Below are positions 50,763-60,103 of a DNA stretch of 64,000 bases, in pieces; the first letter of the stretch is position 1; the number at the start of each line of letters is the position of its first letter. A program made the position numbers and the translations under genes. This DNA is from Nocardioides mangrovicus (GTDB lineage Bacteria; Actinomycetota; Actinomycetes; Propionibacteriales; Nocardioidaceae): positions 172,893 to 236,892 of the forward strand of contig NZ_RDBE01000007.1 in NCBI RefSeq assembly GCF_003674065.1, read 5' to 3'. The notes beneath the pieces are model-generated. The model made no database searches and had not been told where the DNA came from. It saw nothing but the letters and a program-made list of their open reading frames with translations.

Positions 50763-51014
50763 GGCGTCGCGTAGCCGCGCGTCTGGGGCGTCGAGGCGTC
50801 GTGTAGCCGCACGTGCGGGGCGCTGAGGCGTCGCGTCCCCGCGCCCCGGCTTCACGCCAACCCCGCGTGCCCCTTGTTGGTTCTACCTCGCGGTTGCCGG
50901 TTGTCTCGCCGAGGCGTCGCAACCTGACGGCTCTGAGACGCGCCCTTCGGGCGGCAGGCACAGCCATCAGGATGCGACGCCTCGGCTCCATCCCGCTTCC
51001 GCTCGCGGGGCTCG
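50763..51014. repeat. Repeat-rich spacer with a 25-bp-stem hairpin
   Basis: GAGGCGTCG recurs at about 50761, 50792, 50824 and 50911, three of these with GTAGCCGC- or GTCCCCGC-like continuation. The fourth copy begins an inverted repeat: 50908-50932 pairs with 50962-50986 over 25 positions with two mismatches (near GCAAC/GATGC and GACGG/CCATC). An inner CGCCCTTCGGGCG hairpin caps it. It sits between the convergent hydrolase and accD genes and could serve as a two-way terminator. Confidence 0.65.
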
Positions 51015-52432
51015 CTACAGCGGGATGTTCCCGTGCCCGCCGCGCTTGACCAGCCCCGCTCCGGCGATCGCGCGGGCGATGGCCGAGCGGGTGGCCGACG
51101 GTTCGACGACCTCGTCGACGACACCGATCTCGACGGCCTTCTCGATGCCGCCGGCGATCTTGGTGTGCTCCTCGGCCAGTTCCGCCTCCACGCGCGGGCG
51201 GACGTCGGGGGTCACCTCGGCCAGCTTGCGGCGGTGCAGGATGCGCACGGCGGCCACGGCACCCATGACGGCCACCTCGGCGCCGGGCCAGGCGAAGACC
51301 TTGGTGGCGCCCAGCGACTTGGCGTTCATGGCGATGTAGGCGCCGCCGTAGGTCTTGCGGGTCACCACCGTCACCCGCGGCACCACGCACTCGCCGAAGG
51401 CGTGCAGCAGCTTGGCGCCGCGGCGTACGACGCCGTCCCACTCCTGGCCGACGCCGGGCAGGTAGCCGGGCACGTCGACCAGCACGATCAGCGGCACCCC
51501 GAACGCGTCGCACATCCGCACGAACCGCGAGGCCTTCTCCGCCGAGGCGGAGTCCAGGCAACCGCCCAGGCGCAGCGGGTTGTTGGCGATGACGCCGGTG
51601 GTGCGGCCGCCGAAGCGACCGAGCGCCGTGACGACGTTGGGCGCCCACTTGGCGTGCAGCTCCTGCACGGAGCCCTCGTCGAGGACGTGCTCCACCAGCG
51701 GGTGCACGTCGTAGGCCCGCTTGACCGACTCGGGCAGGAACCCGGCCAGGTCGATGTCCTCGACCGCGTCGACGTCCAAGGTGCCCTGGGCGCCGAGCAG
51801 GAAGGCCAGCTCGCGGGCACGGTCCAGCGCCTCGGCCTCGGTGTCGGTGAGCACGTGGACCACGCCCGAGCGGCGGCCGTGCGGCTCGGGGCCGCCGAGC
51901 TTGAGCATGTCGACCTCCTCGCCGGTGACCGAGCGGACGACGTCGGGTCCGGTGACGAAGATCCGGCCCTCGGGCCCGAGGATGACGATGTCGGTCAGTG
52001 CCGGCCCGTACGCCGCACCGCCGGCGGCGGGGCCGAGCACCACCGAGAGCTGCGGGATGACGCCGGAGGCCTGCGTCATGGCGTGGAAGATCCGGCCCAC
52101 GGCGTCGAGCGACAAGACGCCCTCGGCCAGCCGGGCCCCGCCGGAGTGCCACAGCCCGATGATCGGCACGCGGTCGGTCAGTGCGCGCTGGTAGGCAGCG
52201 ACGACCACCCGGCAGCCCAGGTCGCCCATAGCGCCACCCATCACGGTGGGGTCGGAGCAGAACGCGACGACGCTCTTGCCGTTGACCCGGCCGAAGGCCG
52301 CGAGCATGCCGGAGTCGTCGACCGGCGTGATCGTCTCCAGCGTGCCCTCGTCGAGCAGCGCACCGAGCCGGTTCAGCGGGAACCGGGGGTCCTCCTCGCG
52401 GGGCGGCTTGGCCTTCGCGACGGTGGTCGCGG

Positions 52433-52436
<4 letters not shown>
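51015..52436 (-). CDS. accD6: Acyl-CoA carboxylase carboxyltransferase (AccD6-like)
   Basis: The 473-residue biotin-dependent carboxyltransferase beta subunit has the two crotonase-like halves. The N-terminal half has LWHSGGARLAEGV, LGPAAGGAAYGPAL and HVLTDTEAEA; the C-terminal half has VDVPGYLPGVGQEW and AYIAMNAKSLGA. Its place at the end of the fabD-fabH-acpP-fabF operon corresponds to mycobacterial accD6, supplying malonyl-CoA for FAS II. It overlaps fabF by ATGA. The biotinylated alpha chain is encoded elsewhere. Confidence 0.9.
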
Positions 52437-53680
<1,244 letters not shown>

Positions 53681-53707
53681 GCCTTCCTCTCCTGCGAGGG
53701 GTCAGGT

Positions 53708-53953
53708 TCAGGCGGACTGCTTCTCGATGTACCCGACGGCGTCGCCGACGGTCTTGAGGTTCTTGACCTCGTCGTCGGGGATCGTCACGCCGAACTTCTC
53801 CTCGGCGGCGACGACGATCTCGACCATCGACAGCGAGTCGACGTCGAGGTCCTCGGTGAACGACTTGTCCAGCTGGACCTCGTCGGCGTCGAGACCGGTG
53901 ACCTCGTTGACGAGCTCGGCCAGTCCGGCGCGGATCTCCTCGGTGGATGCCAT
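53708..53953 (-). CDS. acpP: Acyl carrier protein
   Basis: The 81-residue four-helix protein carries the phosphopantetheine serine in DLDVDSLSMVE and an acidic helix II (IVVAAEEKFGV). ATG 53953 was chosen because it follows GAGAGGAACC; the longer frame starting at 53989 has no site. It carries the growing acyl chain for the neighbouring enzymes. Confidence 0.95.
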   Translation of the reverse strand: MASTEEIRAGLAELVNEVTGLDADEVQLDKSFTEDLDVDSLSMVEIVVAAEEKFGVTIPDDEVKNLKTVGDAVGYIEKQSA

Positions 53954-54008
53954 GGCGGCGGGGTTCCTCTCGGTGGATGGGTGTGACAACTCAAGGGGTG
54001 CCGTGAGG

Positions 54009-55019
54009 CTAGGGCACGCGGACGACCTGGGCGGCGTACGCCAGCCCGGCGCCGAAGGCGATCATCAGCGCCAGGTCGCCGCTGTGGGCCTCGCCGTCGT
54101 CGTACATGGCCTGCAGGGCCAGCGGGATCGAGGCCGCGGAGGTGTTGCCCTGACGGGCGATGTCGCGGGCGATCTTGACGTGAGCGGGCAGCTTGAGCGA
54201 CTTGGCCATCGCGTCGGTGATGCGCATGTTGGCCTGGTGCGGGACGAACAGGTCGAGGTCGTCGACGGTGATGCCGCTGCGGTCGAGGGTCTCCGCGGCC
54301 ACCTTGGCCATCTCGTAGACCGCCCAGCGGAACACCGCGCTGCCCTGCATCTGCAGGTGTGGCAGCTGCTGGTCGGCCTTCTCGGCCGCCAGCACCTCGC
54401 GCCAGTCCTGCCGCGAGCGGATCAGGTCGTACTGCGCACCGTCGCTGCCCCAGACCACCGGTCCGATGCCCTGCTCCTCGGTCGGGCCCACCACGACGGC
54501 GCCGGCGCCGTCGGCGAAGATGAAGGCGGTGCCACGGTCGGTGGGGTCGGTCTGCTCGGAGAGCCGCTCGACGCCGATGACCAGGGCGTACTTCGCCGAG
54601 CCGGCGCGCACCATGTCGGAGGCGAGCGCCAGGCCGTGGCAGAAGCCGGCGCAGGCCGCGGAGACGTCGAAGGCGGCCGCCTTGTCGGTGCCCAGCTCGT
54701 GCGCGATGAGGGTGGCCACCGCGGGCGTCTGCATCATGTGCGAGACCGTGGCCACGATGACGCAGTCGATCTGGGCCGCGGCGATGCCGGCGCGCTCGAT
54801 CGCGTCGCGGGAGGCCGCGACCGACATCGACTGGACCGTCTCGTCCTCGGTGGCCCAGCGCCGCTCGACGATGCCGGAGCGCTGCTGTATCCACTCGTCG
54901 CTGGAGTCGATGCCCCCGACGACCTCGGAGTTCGGCACCACCCGGCTGGGCCGGTAGGAACCAAGACCGAGGATCCCGGAGTACCGGGTCTCGATCGGCT
55001 GTGCCGCCAGCCCGGCCAT
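54009..55019 (-). CDS. fabH: Beta-ketoacyl-ACP synthase III
   Basis: The 336-residue initiating condensing enzyme has the active-site Cys in DVSAACAGFCHGL, His in VPHQANMRI and Asn in QGNTSAASI. It condenses an acyl-CoA primer with malonyl-ACP. It overlaps fabD by one base (ATGA). FabH within the fabD-acpP cluster is the streptomycete arrangement and differs from mycobacteria, where fabH is elsewhere. Confidence 0.95.
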   Translation of the reverse strand: MAGLAAQPIETRYSGILGLGSYRPSRVVPNSEVVGGIDSSDEWIQQRSGIVERRWATEDETVQSMSVAASRDAIERAGIAAAQIDCVIVATVSHMMQTPAVATLIAHELGTDKAAAFDVSAACAGFCHGLALASDMVRAGSAKYALVIGVERLSEQTDPTDRGTAFIFADGAGAVVVGPTEEQGIGPVVWGSDGAQYDLIRSRQDWREVLAAEKADQQLPHLQMQGSAVFRWAVYEMAKVAAETLDRSGITVDDLDLFVPHQANMRITDAMAKSLKLPAHVKIARDIARQGNTSAASIPLALQAMYDDGEAHSGDLALMIAFGAGLAYAAQVVRVP

Positions 55020-56203
55020 CAGACCGCCACCTGCGGGTGCAGCCGGACCAGCGGCTGGCCGGGGGCGACCAGGTCGCCGTCCTCCACCAGCCACTCGACG
55101 ATGGTGCCGCCGTAGGGCGCCACCACCGGGGTCTCGTCGCGCAGGCTGCGGACGCTGCCGACGGCGGTGTTGGGGTCGAGCTCGAGCGCGTCGCCGGCCT
55201 CGGCGTCGCGGATGAAGGTGCCCTTGGTCGGTGAGACCAGCAGCCGCCAGGTGGGGGAGGTGTCGATCTCCGAGGCGGCGCCGTGCTTGTCGATGAACGC
55301 ATGGGCGTCGTCGAGCTGGTCGGGCGACTTCAGCGCGAAGGTCTCGACGCCCTTGAGCGCCCGCTTGGCGATGCCGGTGAGGGTGCCGGCCGGGGGCACC
55401 TCGAGGATGCCGGTGACGCCGAGGTCGGACATGGTCTCCATGCACAGGTCCCAGCGGACCGGCAGCGCCACCTGCTTGACCAGCCGGCGCACCACGTCGC
55501 GCCCGTCGTGGACGACCTTGCCGTCGGCGTTGGAGATCATCGCCGTCCGCGGGTCGTGGGTGGAGACCGCGCGGGCCAGCCGGCCCATGACCGCCACGGC
55601 GGGCGCCATGTGCTCGGTGTGGAAGGCGCCGGCGACCGAGAGCGGGATCAGTCGCGCCTTGGCCGGCGGGTCGTCGGCCAGCGCCTGCAGCTGCTCGGCG
55701 GTGCCGGCGGCGACCACCTGGCCGGAGCCGTTCATGTTCGCGGGGGTCAGGCCGTGCCGCTCGAGCGCGGCCAGCACTTCCTCGGCGTCGCCGCCGAGCA
55801 CGGCCGTCATCCCGGTGGGCGTCGCCTTCGCCGCCTCGGCCATCGCGCGACCGCGCTCGCGGACCAGGACCATGGCCTGCTCGGCGGTGATCGCCCGGGC
55901 TCCGGCCGCCGCGGTGAGCTCGCCGACGCTGTGCCCCGCCACCGCCGTCACCTTGCCGAACGCGTCGGTGGGGTGGGGGAAGAGCGTGAGCGCCGCGATG
56001 AGGCCGGTGGCCACCAGCAGCGGCTGGGCGATGGCGGTGTCGCGGATGGTCTCGGCGTCGGCCTTCGTGCCGTAGTGGGCGAGGTCGAGGTCGGCCACCG
56101 CGCCGAGCCAGTCGAGCCGCTCGGCGAAGGTCGGGTCCTCCAGCCACGGCTCGAGGAAGCCGGGCGACTGCGCGCCCTGGCCCGGAGCGACGATGATCAG
56201 CAC
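55019..56203 (-). CDS. fabD: Malonyl-CoA:ACP transacylase with C-terminal biotinyl/lipoyl-like extension
   Basis: The acyltransferase domain (about residues 1-300) has the start LIIVAPGQGAQSPG, the nucleophile in GHSVGELTA and the His in GAFHTEHM. FabD proteins usually end near residue 310; this one has 394 residues. The extra tail ends with VVAPYGGTIVEWLVEDGDLV and APGQPLVRLHP, the second-half hammerhead pattern of biotinyl/lipoyl domains, but without the modified Lys motif. GTG 56203 was chosen for its 8-base spacing from GAG; a GTG at 56212 is also in frame. Confidence 0.93.
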   Translation of the reverse strand: MLIIVAPGQGAQSPGFLEPWLEDPTFAERLDWLGAVADLDLAHYGTKADAETIRDTAIAQPLLVATGLIAALTLFPHPTDAFGKVTAVAGHSVGELTAAAGARAITAEQAMVLVRERGRAMAEAAKATPTGMTAVLGGDAEEVLAALERHGLTPANMNGSGQVVAAGTAEQLQALADDPPAKARLIPLSVAGAFHTEHMAPAVAVMGRLARAVSTHDPRTAMISNADGKVVHDGRDVVRRLVKQVALPVRWDLCMETMSDLGVTGILEVPPAGTLTGIAKRALKGVETFALKSPDQLDDAHAFIDKHGAASEIDTSPTWRLLVSPTKGTFIRDAEAGDALELDPNTAVGSVRSLRDETPVVAPYGGTIVEWLVEDGDLVAPGQPLVRLHPQVAV

Positions 56204-56271
56204 GACGACCACTCTGCCAATCCGAAGGGCCGGGTTCGCCTCCCGCGGAGACGAAAACGACCGGTGGGTCT

Positions 56272-56288
56272 TTGTAGGAACCCTACAA
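56272..56288. promoter_or_regulatory. Palindrome between fasR and fabD
   Basis: TTGTAGG-AAC-CCTACAA is a perfect 7-bp inverted repeat in the 93-base spacer between the regulator gene and fabD, 8 bases after the regulator stop. In Streptomyces the PucR-type regulator FasR activates the fabD operon from this interval, so this is the obvious candidate binding site, although a terminator role cannot be excluded. Confidence 0.5.
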
Positions 56289-56296
56289 CCGGCGCG

Positions 56297-57460
56297 TCAG
56301 AGGCGGCCGAGGGTGAGCGCCACGCGCAGCGTGTAGGCGTCACGGGGGTCGGAGGGGTCCAGCCCGACGGTCTCGGACGCGCGCCGCAGCCGGTAGCGGA
56401 CGGTGTTGGCGTGCACGAACAGCGCCCGCGCCGTCGCCTCGAGCGAGCCGCCACGGTCGAGGTAGGCGCCCAGCGTCTCCAGCACCACGGGGCCGGCCTG
56501 CGCCAGCGGTGCGTAGATCTGCTCGACCAGGTGGCTGCGCGCCGCAGTGTCGCCGTCGAGCGCGCGCTCGGGCAGCAGCTGGTCGGCCGCGACCGGGCGG
56601 GGGGCGCCCACCCAGCCGGCCGCGCAGCGGTACGCCGCCAGCGCCTCGGCCGCGCTGGGGGCCACGTCGGCCAGCTGGTCGGCCGGTGGGCCGACCACGA
56701 CCGGCCCCTCGCCGAACACCTCGGCCAGCGCCGCGCCCGGCAGCTCGTGCTCGGTCGCGCCTCCGAGGATGACCACCAGCCGGTCGCCCTGCACGGCGCA
56801 CAGCGTCCGCAGACCGGCGTCGTGGGCGATGCGGCGGACGTCGTCGGTGGCGGCGCGGGCGTCCGCGGGCACCGGCCCCACCACGGCGAACACGTGGCCG
56901 GCCACGCTCCACCCCAGCGCGCTGGCCCGCGACTCCACCGCGCCGTCGGTCTCGCCGCGCAGCACGGAGTCGACGACCAGCGCCTCCAACCGGGCGTCCC
57001 AGGCGCCGCGCATCTCGGCGGCGCGGGCGTAGATCTCGGCCGTCGCGAAGGCCAGTTCGCGGCCGTAGCGGGTGACCGCCTCGAGCACCGGCGGCGCATC
57101 GGTCTCGCCGAGCACGTCGACGACGTTCTCCTCGACCACCTCGATGGAGAGCCGCACCATCGCGACGGTGCGCTGCAGGCTGATCTGACCGGCGAACGCG
57201 CGCGGGGCGTTGCCGAACACCTCGGCGCGCAGCTCGGGGCTGCCGGCCATCGGGTCGCGGTACCAGTCCACGAAGCCCTTGATGCCGGCCTGGACGATCA
57301 TGCCGATCCACGACCGCTCCTGCGGGTCGAGCTCGCGGAACCACGCCATGTCGCGGTCCATCCGCTGCAGCGCGTTGGTGGCGAGCCGCCCCACCGAGCG
57401 CTGCAGCTGCTGGGAGACCTGCGCGCGGCTGCGGGCGCGCGGGAGACGGGCGGCGGTCAC
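56297..57460 (-). CDS. fasR: PucR/CdaR-family regulator of fatty-acid synthesis (FasR-like)
   Basis: The 387-residue protein has an N-terminal helical sensor region, a GGDEF-like middle domain and a C-terminal PucR HTH (LGAYLDRGGSLEATARALFV, then HANTVRYRLRRASE). Its place directly upstream of fabD is that of Streptomyces FasR and mycobacterial Rv2242. It is expected to activate the fab operon; the ligand may be a long-chain acyl-CoA, as described for FasR homologues. Confidence 0.85.
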   Translation of the reverse strand: MTAARLPRARSRAQVSQQLQRSVGRLATNALQRMDRDMAWFRELDPQERSWIGMIVQAGIKGFVDWYRDPMAGSPELRAEVFGNAPRAFAGQISLQRTVAMVRLSIEVVEENVVDVLGETDAPPVLEAVTRYGRELAFATAEIYARAAEMRGAWDARLEALVVDSVLRGETDGAVESRASALGWSVAGHVFAVVGPVPADARAATDDVRRIAHDAGLRTLCAVQGDRLVVILGGATEHELPGAALAEVFGEGPVVVGPPADQLADVAPSAAEALAAYRCAAGWVGAPRPVAADQLLPERALDGDTAARSHLVEQIYAPLAQAGPVVLETLGAYLDRGGSLEATARALFVHANTVRYRLRRASETVGLDPSDPRDAYTLRVALTLGRL

Positions 57461-57489
57461 CCGGGCAGGCTATGGCGCCCCGCGACCGA

Positions 57490-57933
57490 TCAGAACCCGA
57501 ACCCGTCGAAGAAGCCGCCACCGAGGTCCGGACCGTCGTGGGCCAGGTCGATCAGGCCGCCGTCGCCGAACCCGGTGTCGACGAGCCCGTCGAGCACCAT
57601 CGAGCCGACGAAGGCGGCCGCGACCCCGCCGAGCAGGCCGGTCACCACGGACCGCTTGTCGAGCCCGCGACGCTCCAGGGCCCGCTCGACGCTGCCCGGA
57701 CGCCGCATCTCCGCACGAGTGGCGGCCCGGGCCAGGGTCGCCGGCTCCTCGTCGAGCCGCGCGCGCTCGGCGGGCGTCGCCTCCTCGCGCAGCGCGGCGA
57801 GCACCTCGCGTCGCTGGGCCGGCGTGAGCCGGGCGAACGCCTCGCGGTGGGCCTCCTCGATCTCCTCGGGGGGCGCGGTCCGCAGCACGTAGCGGTAGCG
57901 CTCGATGGCCTGCTGGTCGGTCGTGGTCGTCAT
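57490..57933 (-). CDS. Hypothetical protein with one membrane-like segment, 147 aa
   Basis: The ATG at 57933 gives 147 residues. The first 90 are charged and helical (QQAIERYRYVLRTAPPEEIE; LTPAQRREVLAALREEATPAE), then comes RSVVTGLLGGVAAAFVGSMV, a Gly/Ala-rich hydrophobic segment, and a Gly/Asp/Phe-rich tail (GFGDGG ... GGGFFDGFGF). It ends 30 bases before the fasR start. Function is unknown. Confidence 0.65.
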   Translation of the reverse strand: MTTTTDQQAIERYRYVLRTAPPEEIEEAHREAFARLTPAQRREVLAALREEATPAERARLDEEPATLARAATRAEMRRPGSVERALERRGLDKRSVVTGLLGGVAAAFVGSMVLDGLVDTGFGDGGLIDLAHDGPDLGGGFFDGFGF

Positions 57934-58011
57934 GGGTTCGAGCCTGGCGCGCCCGCGCATGAGGGCGCTGGAGCCGACCTGTACGTCTGCTGTGGCCCGA
58001 TACTGCTGCGT

Positions 58012-58890
58012 ATGGACCGACCGGCGGGCCGCGACCACGGCATCCTGCGCCCGCTGGACGCCGCGCGGCGGATCAGCCTCGGCCGCCAGGCGCCGCCCGA
58101 GTCGCTGGCCGGCCGGGTCGCCTACCTGTGGTGGGTGCGCTGGGACGTCGAGGAGCCCTACCGGCAGGACGTGCTGCCCGCACCCGTGGTGCACGTGAGC
58201 GTCGAGCAGTGGCAGAGCAGGGCGCGGATCCTGCTCACCGGTCCGCAGTCGCGACGCTTCGAGCAGCGGCTGGAGGGGCGCGGCCGCGTGGTGGCGGCCG
58301 CCTTCCGGCCGGGCTGCGTGCGGCCGTACCTGGGGGTCCCGGTCTCCGACCTCGCCGACCGGCGGGTGCCGCTGGCCGAGGTGGTCGCTGCGGACGGGGT
58401 GCTCGACGACACCGTCGTCGCCGAGCGCATCCTCGACCGCGATCCGCCCGACGAGGCCTCGCTGGCGCTGCTCACCGACTGGCTCGGGGCCCTGCCGTCC
58501 GCATCCGACCCACTCTGCGAGGACCTCGCCACGCTCGTCGAGCGGGCCGAGCAAGATCCATCGCTGACCCGGGCCGCGCAGCTGGCCGACCTGGCCGGCG
58601 TCACCCTGCGCACCCTGCAGCGCCAGTTCGCCGAGTACGTCGGAGTCGGGCCGAAGCAGGTGGTGCAGCGCTTCCGGCTGCTCGACGTCGCGGCCGTGGC
58701 CCACTCCGGCCAGGCCGTCGACTGGGCCGCGGTCGCGCTCGAGCTGGGCTACAGCGACCAGTCCCACCTGGTCAGGGCGTTCTCGCGGGTGGTGGGCGAG
58801 CCGCCGGCGACCTACACCCGCCGGGCCTCGACCCCTGTGACATCAGGGGTTAGGCCGCCGCGGGGCGCCGGTTCTGATTCACTGGCGTGA
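58012..58890 (+). CDS. AraC-family transcriptional regulator
   Basis: The 292-residue protein has an N-terminal domain like the DUF6597 sensor type (LAYLWWVRWDVEEPYRQDVL) and a C-terminal double HTH of the AraC type (AQLADLAGVTLRTLQRQFAE and ALELGYSDQSHLVRAFSRVV). ATG 58012 was chosen; it is divergent from the 147-residue gene. Its stop overlaps the following hydrolase start (GTGA), so it probably regulates that gene. Confidence 0.88.
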   Translation: MDRPAGRDHGILRPLDAARRISLGRQAPPESLAGRVAYLWWVRWDVEEPYRQDVLPAPVVHVSVEQWQSRARILLTGPQSRRFEQRLEGRGRVVAAAFRPGCVRPYLGVPVSDLADRRVPLAEVVAADGVLDDTVVAERILDRDPPDEASLALLTDWLGALPSASDPLCEDLATLVERAEQDPSLTRAAQLADLAGVTLRTLQRQFAEYVGVGPKQVVQRFRLLDVAAVAHSGQAVDWAAVALELGYSDQSHLVRAFSRVVGEPPATYTRRASTPVTSGVRPPRGAGSDSLA

Positions 58891-59864
58891 TGCATCGCGT
58901 GCAGCGGCTGGTCATCCACGGCCACGAACGGGCGTTCGTCAAGGTCGGGACGGGACCGGTCCTGCTGCTGCTGCACGGGCTCGGCTGCGACCACCACACC
59001 TGGGACCCGATCATCGACCGGCTCGCGCGTCGCTACACGGTGGTCGCGCCCGACCTGCTCGGCCACGGAGCCTCGGACAAGCCGCGTGCGGACTACTCCA
59101 TCGGCGGCTACGCCAACGGGATGCGCGACTTGCTGACCGTGCTGGGCATCGAGCGGGCGACCGTCGTGGGCCACAGCCTGGGCGGGGGAGTGGCGATGCA
59201 GTTCGCCTACCAGTTCCCCGAGCGCACCGAGCGGATGATCCTGCTGGCGCCGGGCGGCATCGGCCCCGAGGTGACGCCGCTGATCCGCGCGGTGACGCTG
59301 CCGGCGTTCACCTGGGCGATGAAGGTGGCCACCCTGCCCGGCCTGCGCCAGGCCAACGTCGCGGCACTGCAGCTCCTGGCCCGCAGCGGGATCCCCCAGA
59401 CGCGCGACCTGGCCGAGGTGGCCGCGATCTACGACTCGTTCAAGGACCGCGCCACCCGCGCGGCCATCGCCCACGTCGTCCGCGCCTGCGTGGACTGGCG
59501 GGGCCAGGTCATCACCATGGCCGACCGCGCCTACCTGACCGCCGCCATGCCGATGTGCGTCATCTGGGGCACCGAGGACATGGTCATCCCCGCCTCGCAC
59601 GCTGAGATCGTGCGACAGATCGCCCCCGGCGCCGAGGTGGACTACGTCGCCAACGCCGGCCACTTCCCGCACCGCGACCACCCCGACCGCGTGGTCAAGC
59701 TGATCAACGACTTCATCCGCACCACCGAGGCGCCCGAGTACCACCGCGACGACTGGCGCGACATGCTGCTCGGCGGCCCGGTCGGCCCGGTCACCCCCGC
59801 CCGCGCCGGCGACCGGCCACTGCGGCCGGTCCGCCGCCCGCTCCGGCGCCGCCGTCCCGCCTGA
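58887..59864 (+). CDS. Alpha/beta-fold hydrolase
   Basis: The 325-residue hydrolase has the oxyanion HGLGCDHHTW, DLLGHGASDKP, nucleophile Ser in VVGHSLGGGVAM, and the catalytic Asp and His in WGTEDMVIP and NAGHFPHRDHP. The C-terminal 30 residues are an Arg/Pro-rich tail. It is translationally coupled to the AraC regulator. The substrate is unknown. Confidence 0.9.
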   Translation: MMHRVQRLVIHGHERAFVKVGTGPVLLLLHGLGCDHHTWDPIIDRLARRYTVVAPDLLGHGASDKPRADYSIGGYANGMRDLLTVLGIERATVVGHSLGGGVAMQFAYQFPERTERMILLAPGGIGPEVTPLIRAVTLPAFTWAMKVATLPGLRQANVAALQLLARSGIPQTRDLAEVAAIYDSFKDRATRAAIAHVVRACVDWRGQVITMADRAYLTAAMPMCVIWGTEDMVIPASHAEIVRQIAPGAEVDYVANAGHFPHRDHPDRVVKLINDFIRTTEAPEYHRDDWRDMLLGGPVGPVTPARAGDRPLRPVRRPLRRRRPA

Positions 59865-59917
59865 GACCTCCTGGGTCTCGACCGCCGCCGGGCGACGTCG
59901 TCGATCGGTGGGTGGTG

Positions 59918-60053
59918 GGGTGGTCTCGACGCGCCTGCTCGCAGGGCTCACAGTGCTGCTCGACCACCGTGGGGCGGCGTTGTCGACCGGCGTGAGGCTG
60001 TTGCGGTGGTCGAGCAGCGATGCGACGAAGGAGCGAGCGCGTCGAGACCACCC
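59918..60053. repeat. Nested inverted repeats (REP-like element)
   Basis: The outer arms 59918-59934 (GGGTGGTCTCGACGCGC) and 60037-60053 are perfect 17-bp complements. The inner arms 59955-59969 (GCTGCTCGACCACCG) and 60004-60018 are perfect 15-bp complements. The related GTGGTC-TCGA words at both levels suggest a repetitive extragenic palindrome mosaic. It fills the spacer between convergent hydrolase and aceE genes. I see no coding potential in the 239-base gap. Confidence 0.75.
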
Positions 60054-60058
60054 ACGAG

Positions 60059-60090
60059 GCGACCTCCGGCAGGGGCGACCTCCGGCAGGG
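60059..60090. repeat. 16-bp tandem duplication before the aceE stop
   Basis: GCGACCTCCGGCAGGG is repeated twice without a gap just downstream of the REP-like element and 14 bases from the end of aceE. Confidence 0.75.
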
Positions 60091-60103
60091 GGCCGGCGCC
60101 GCC

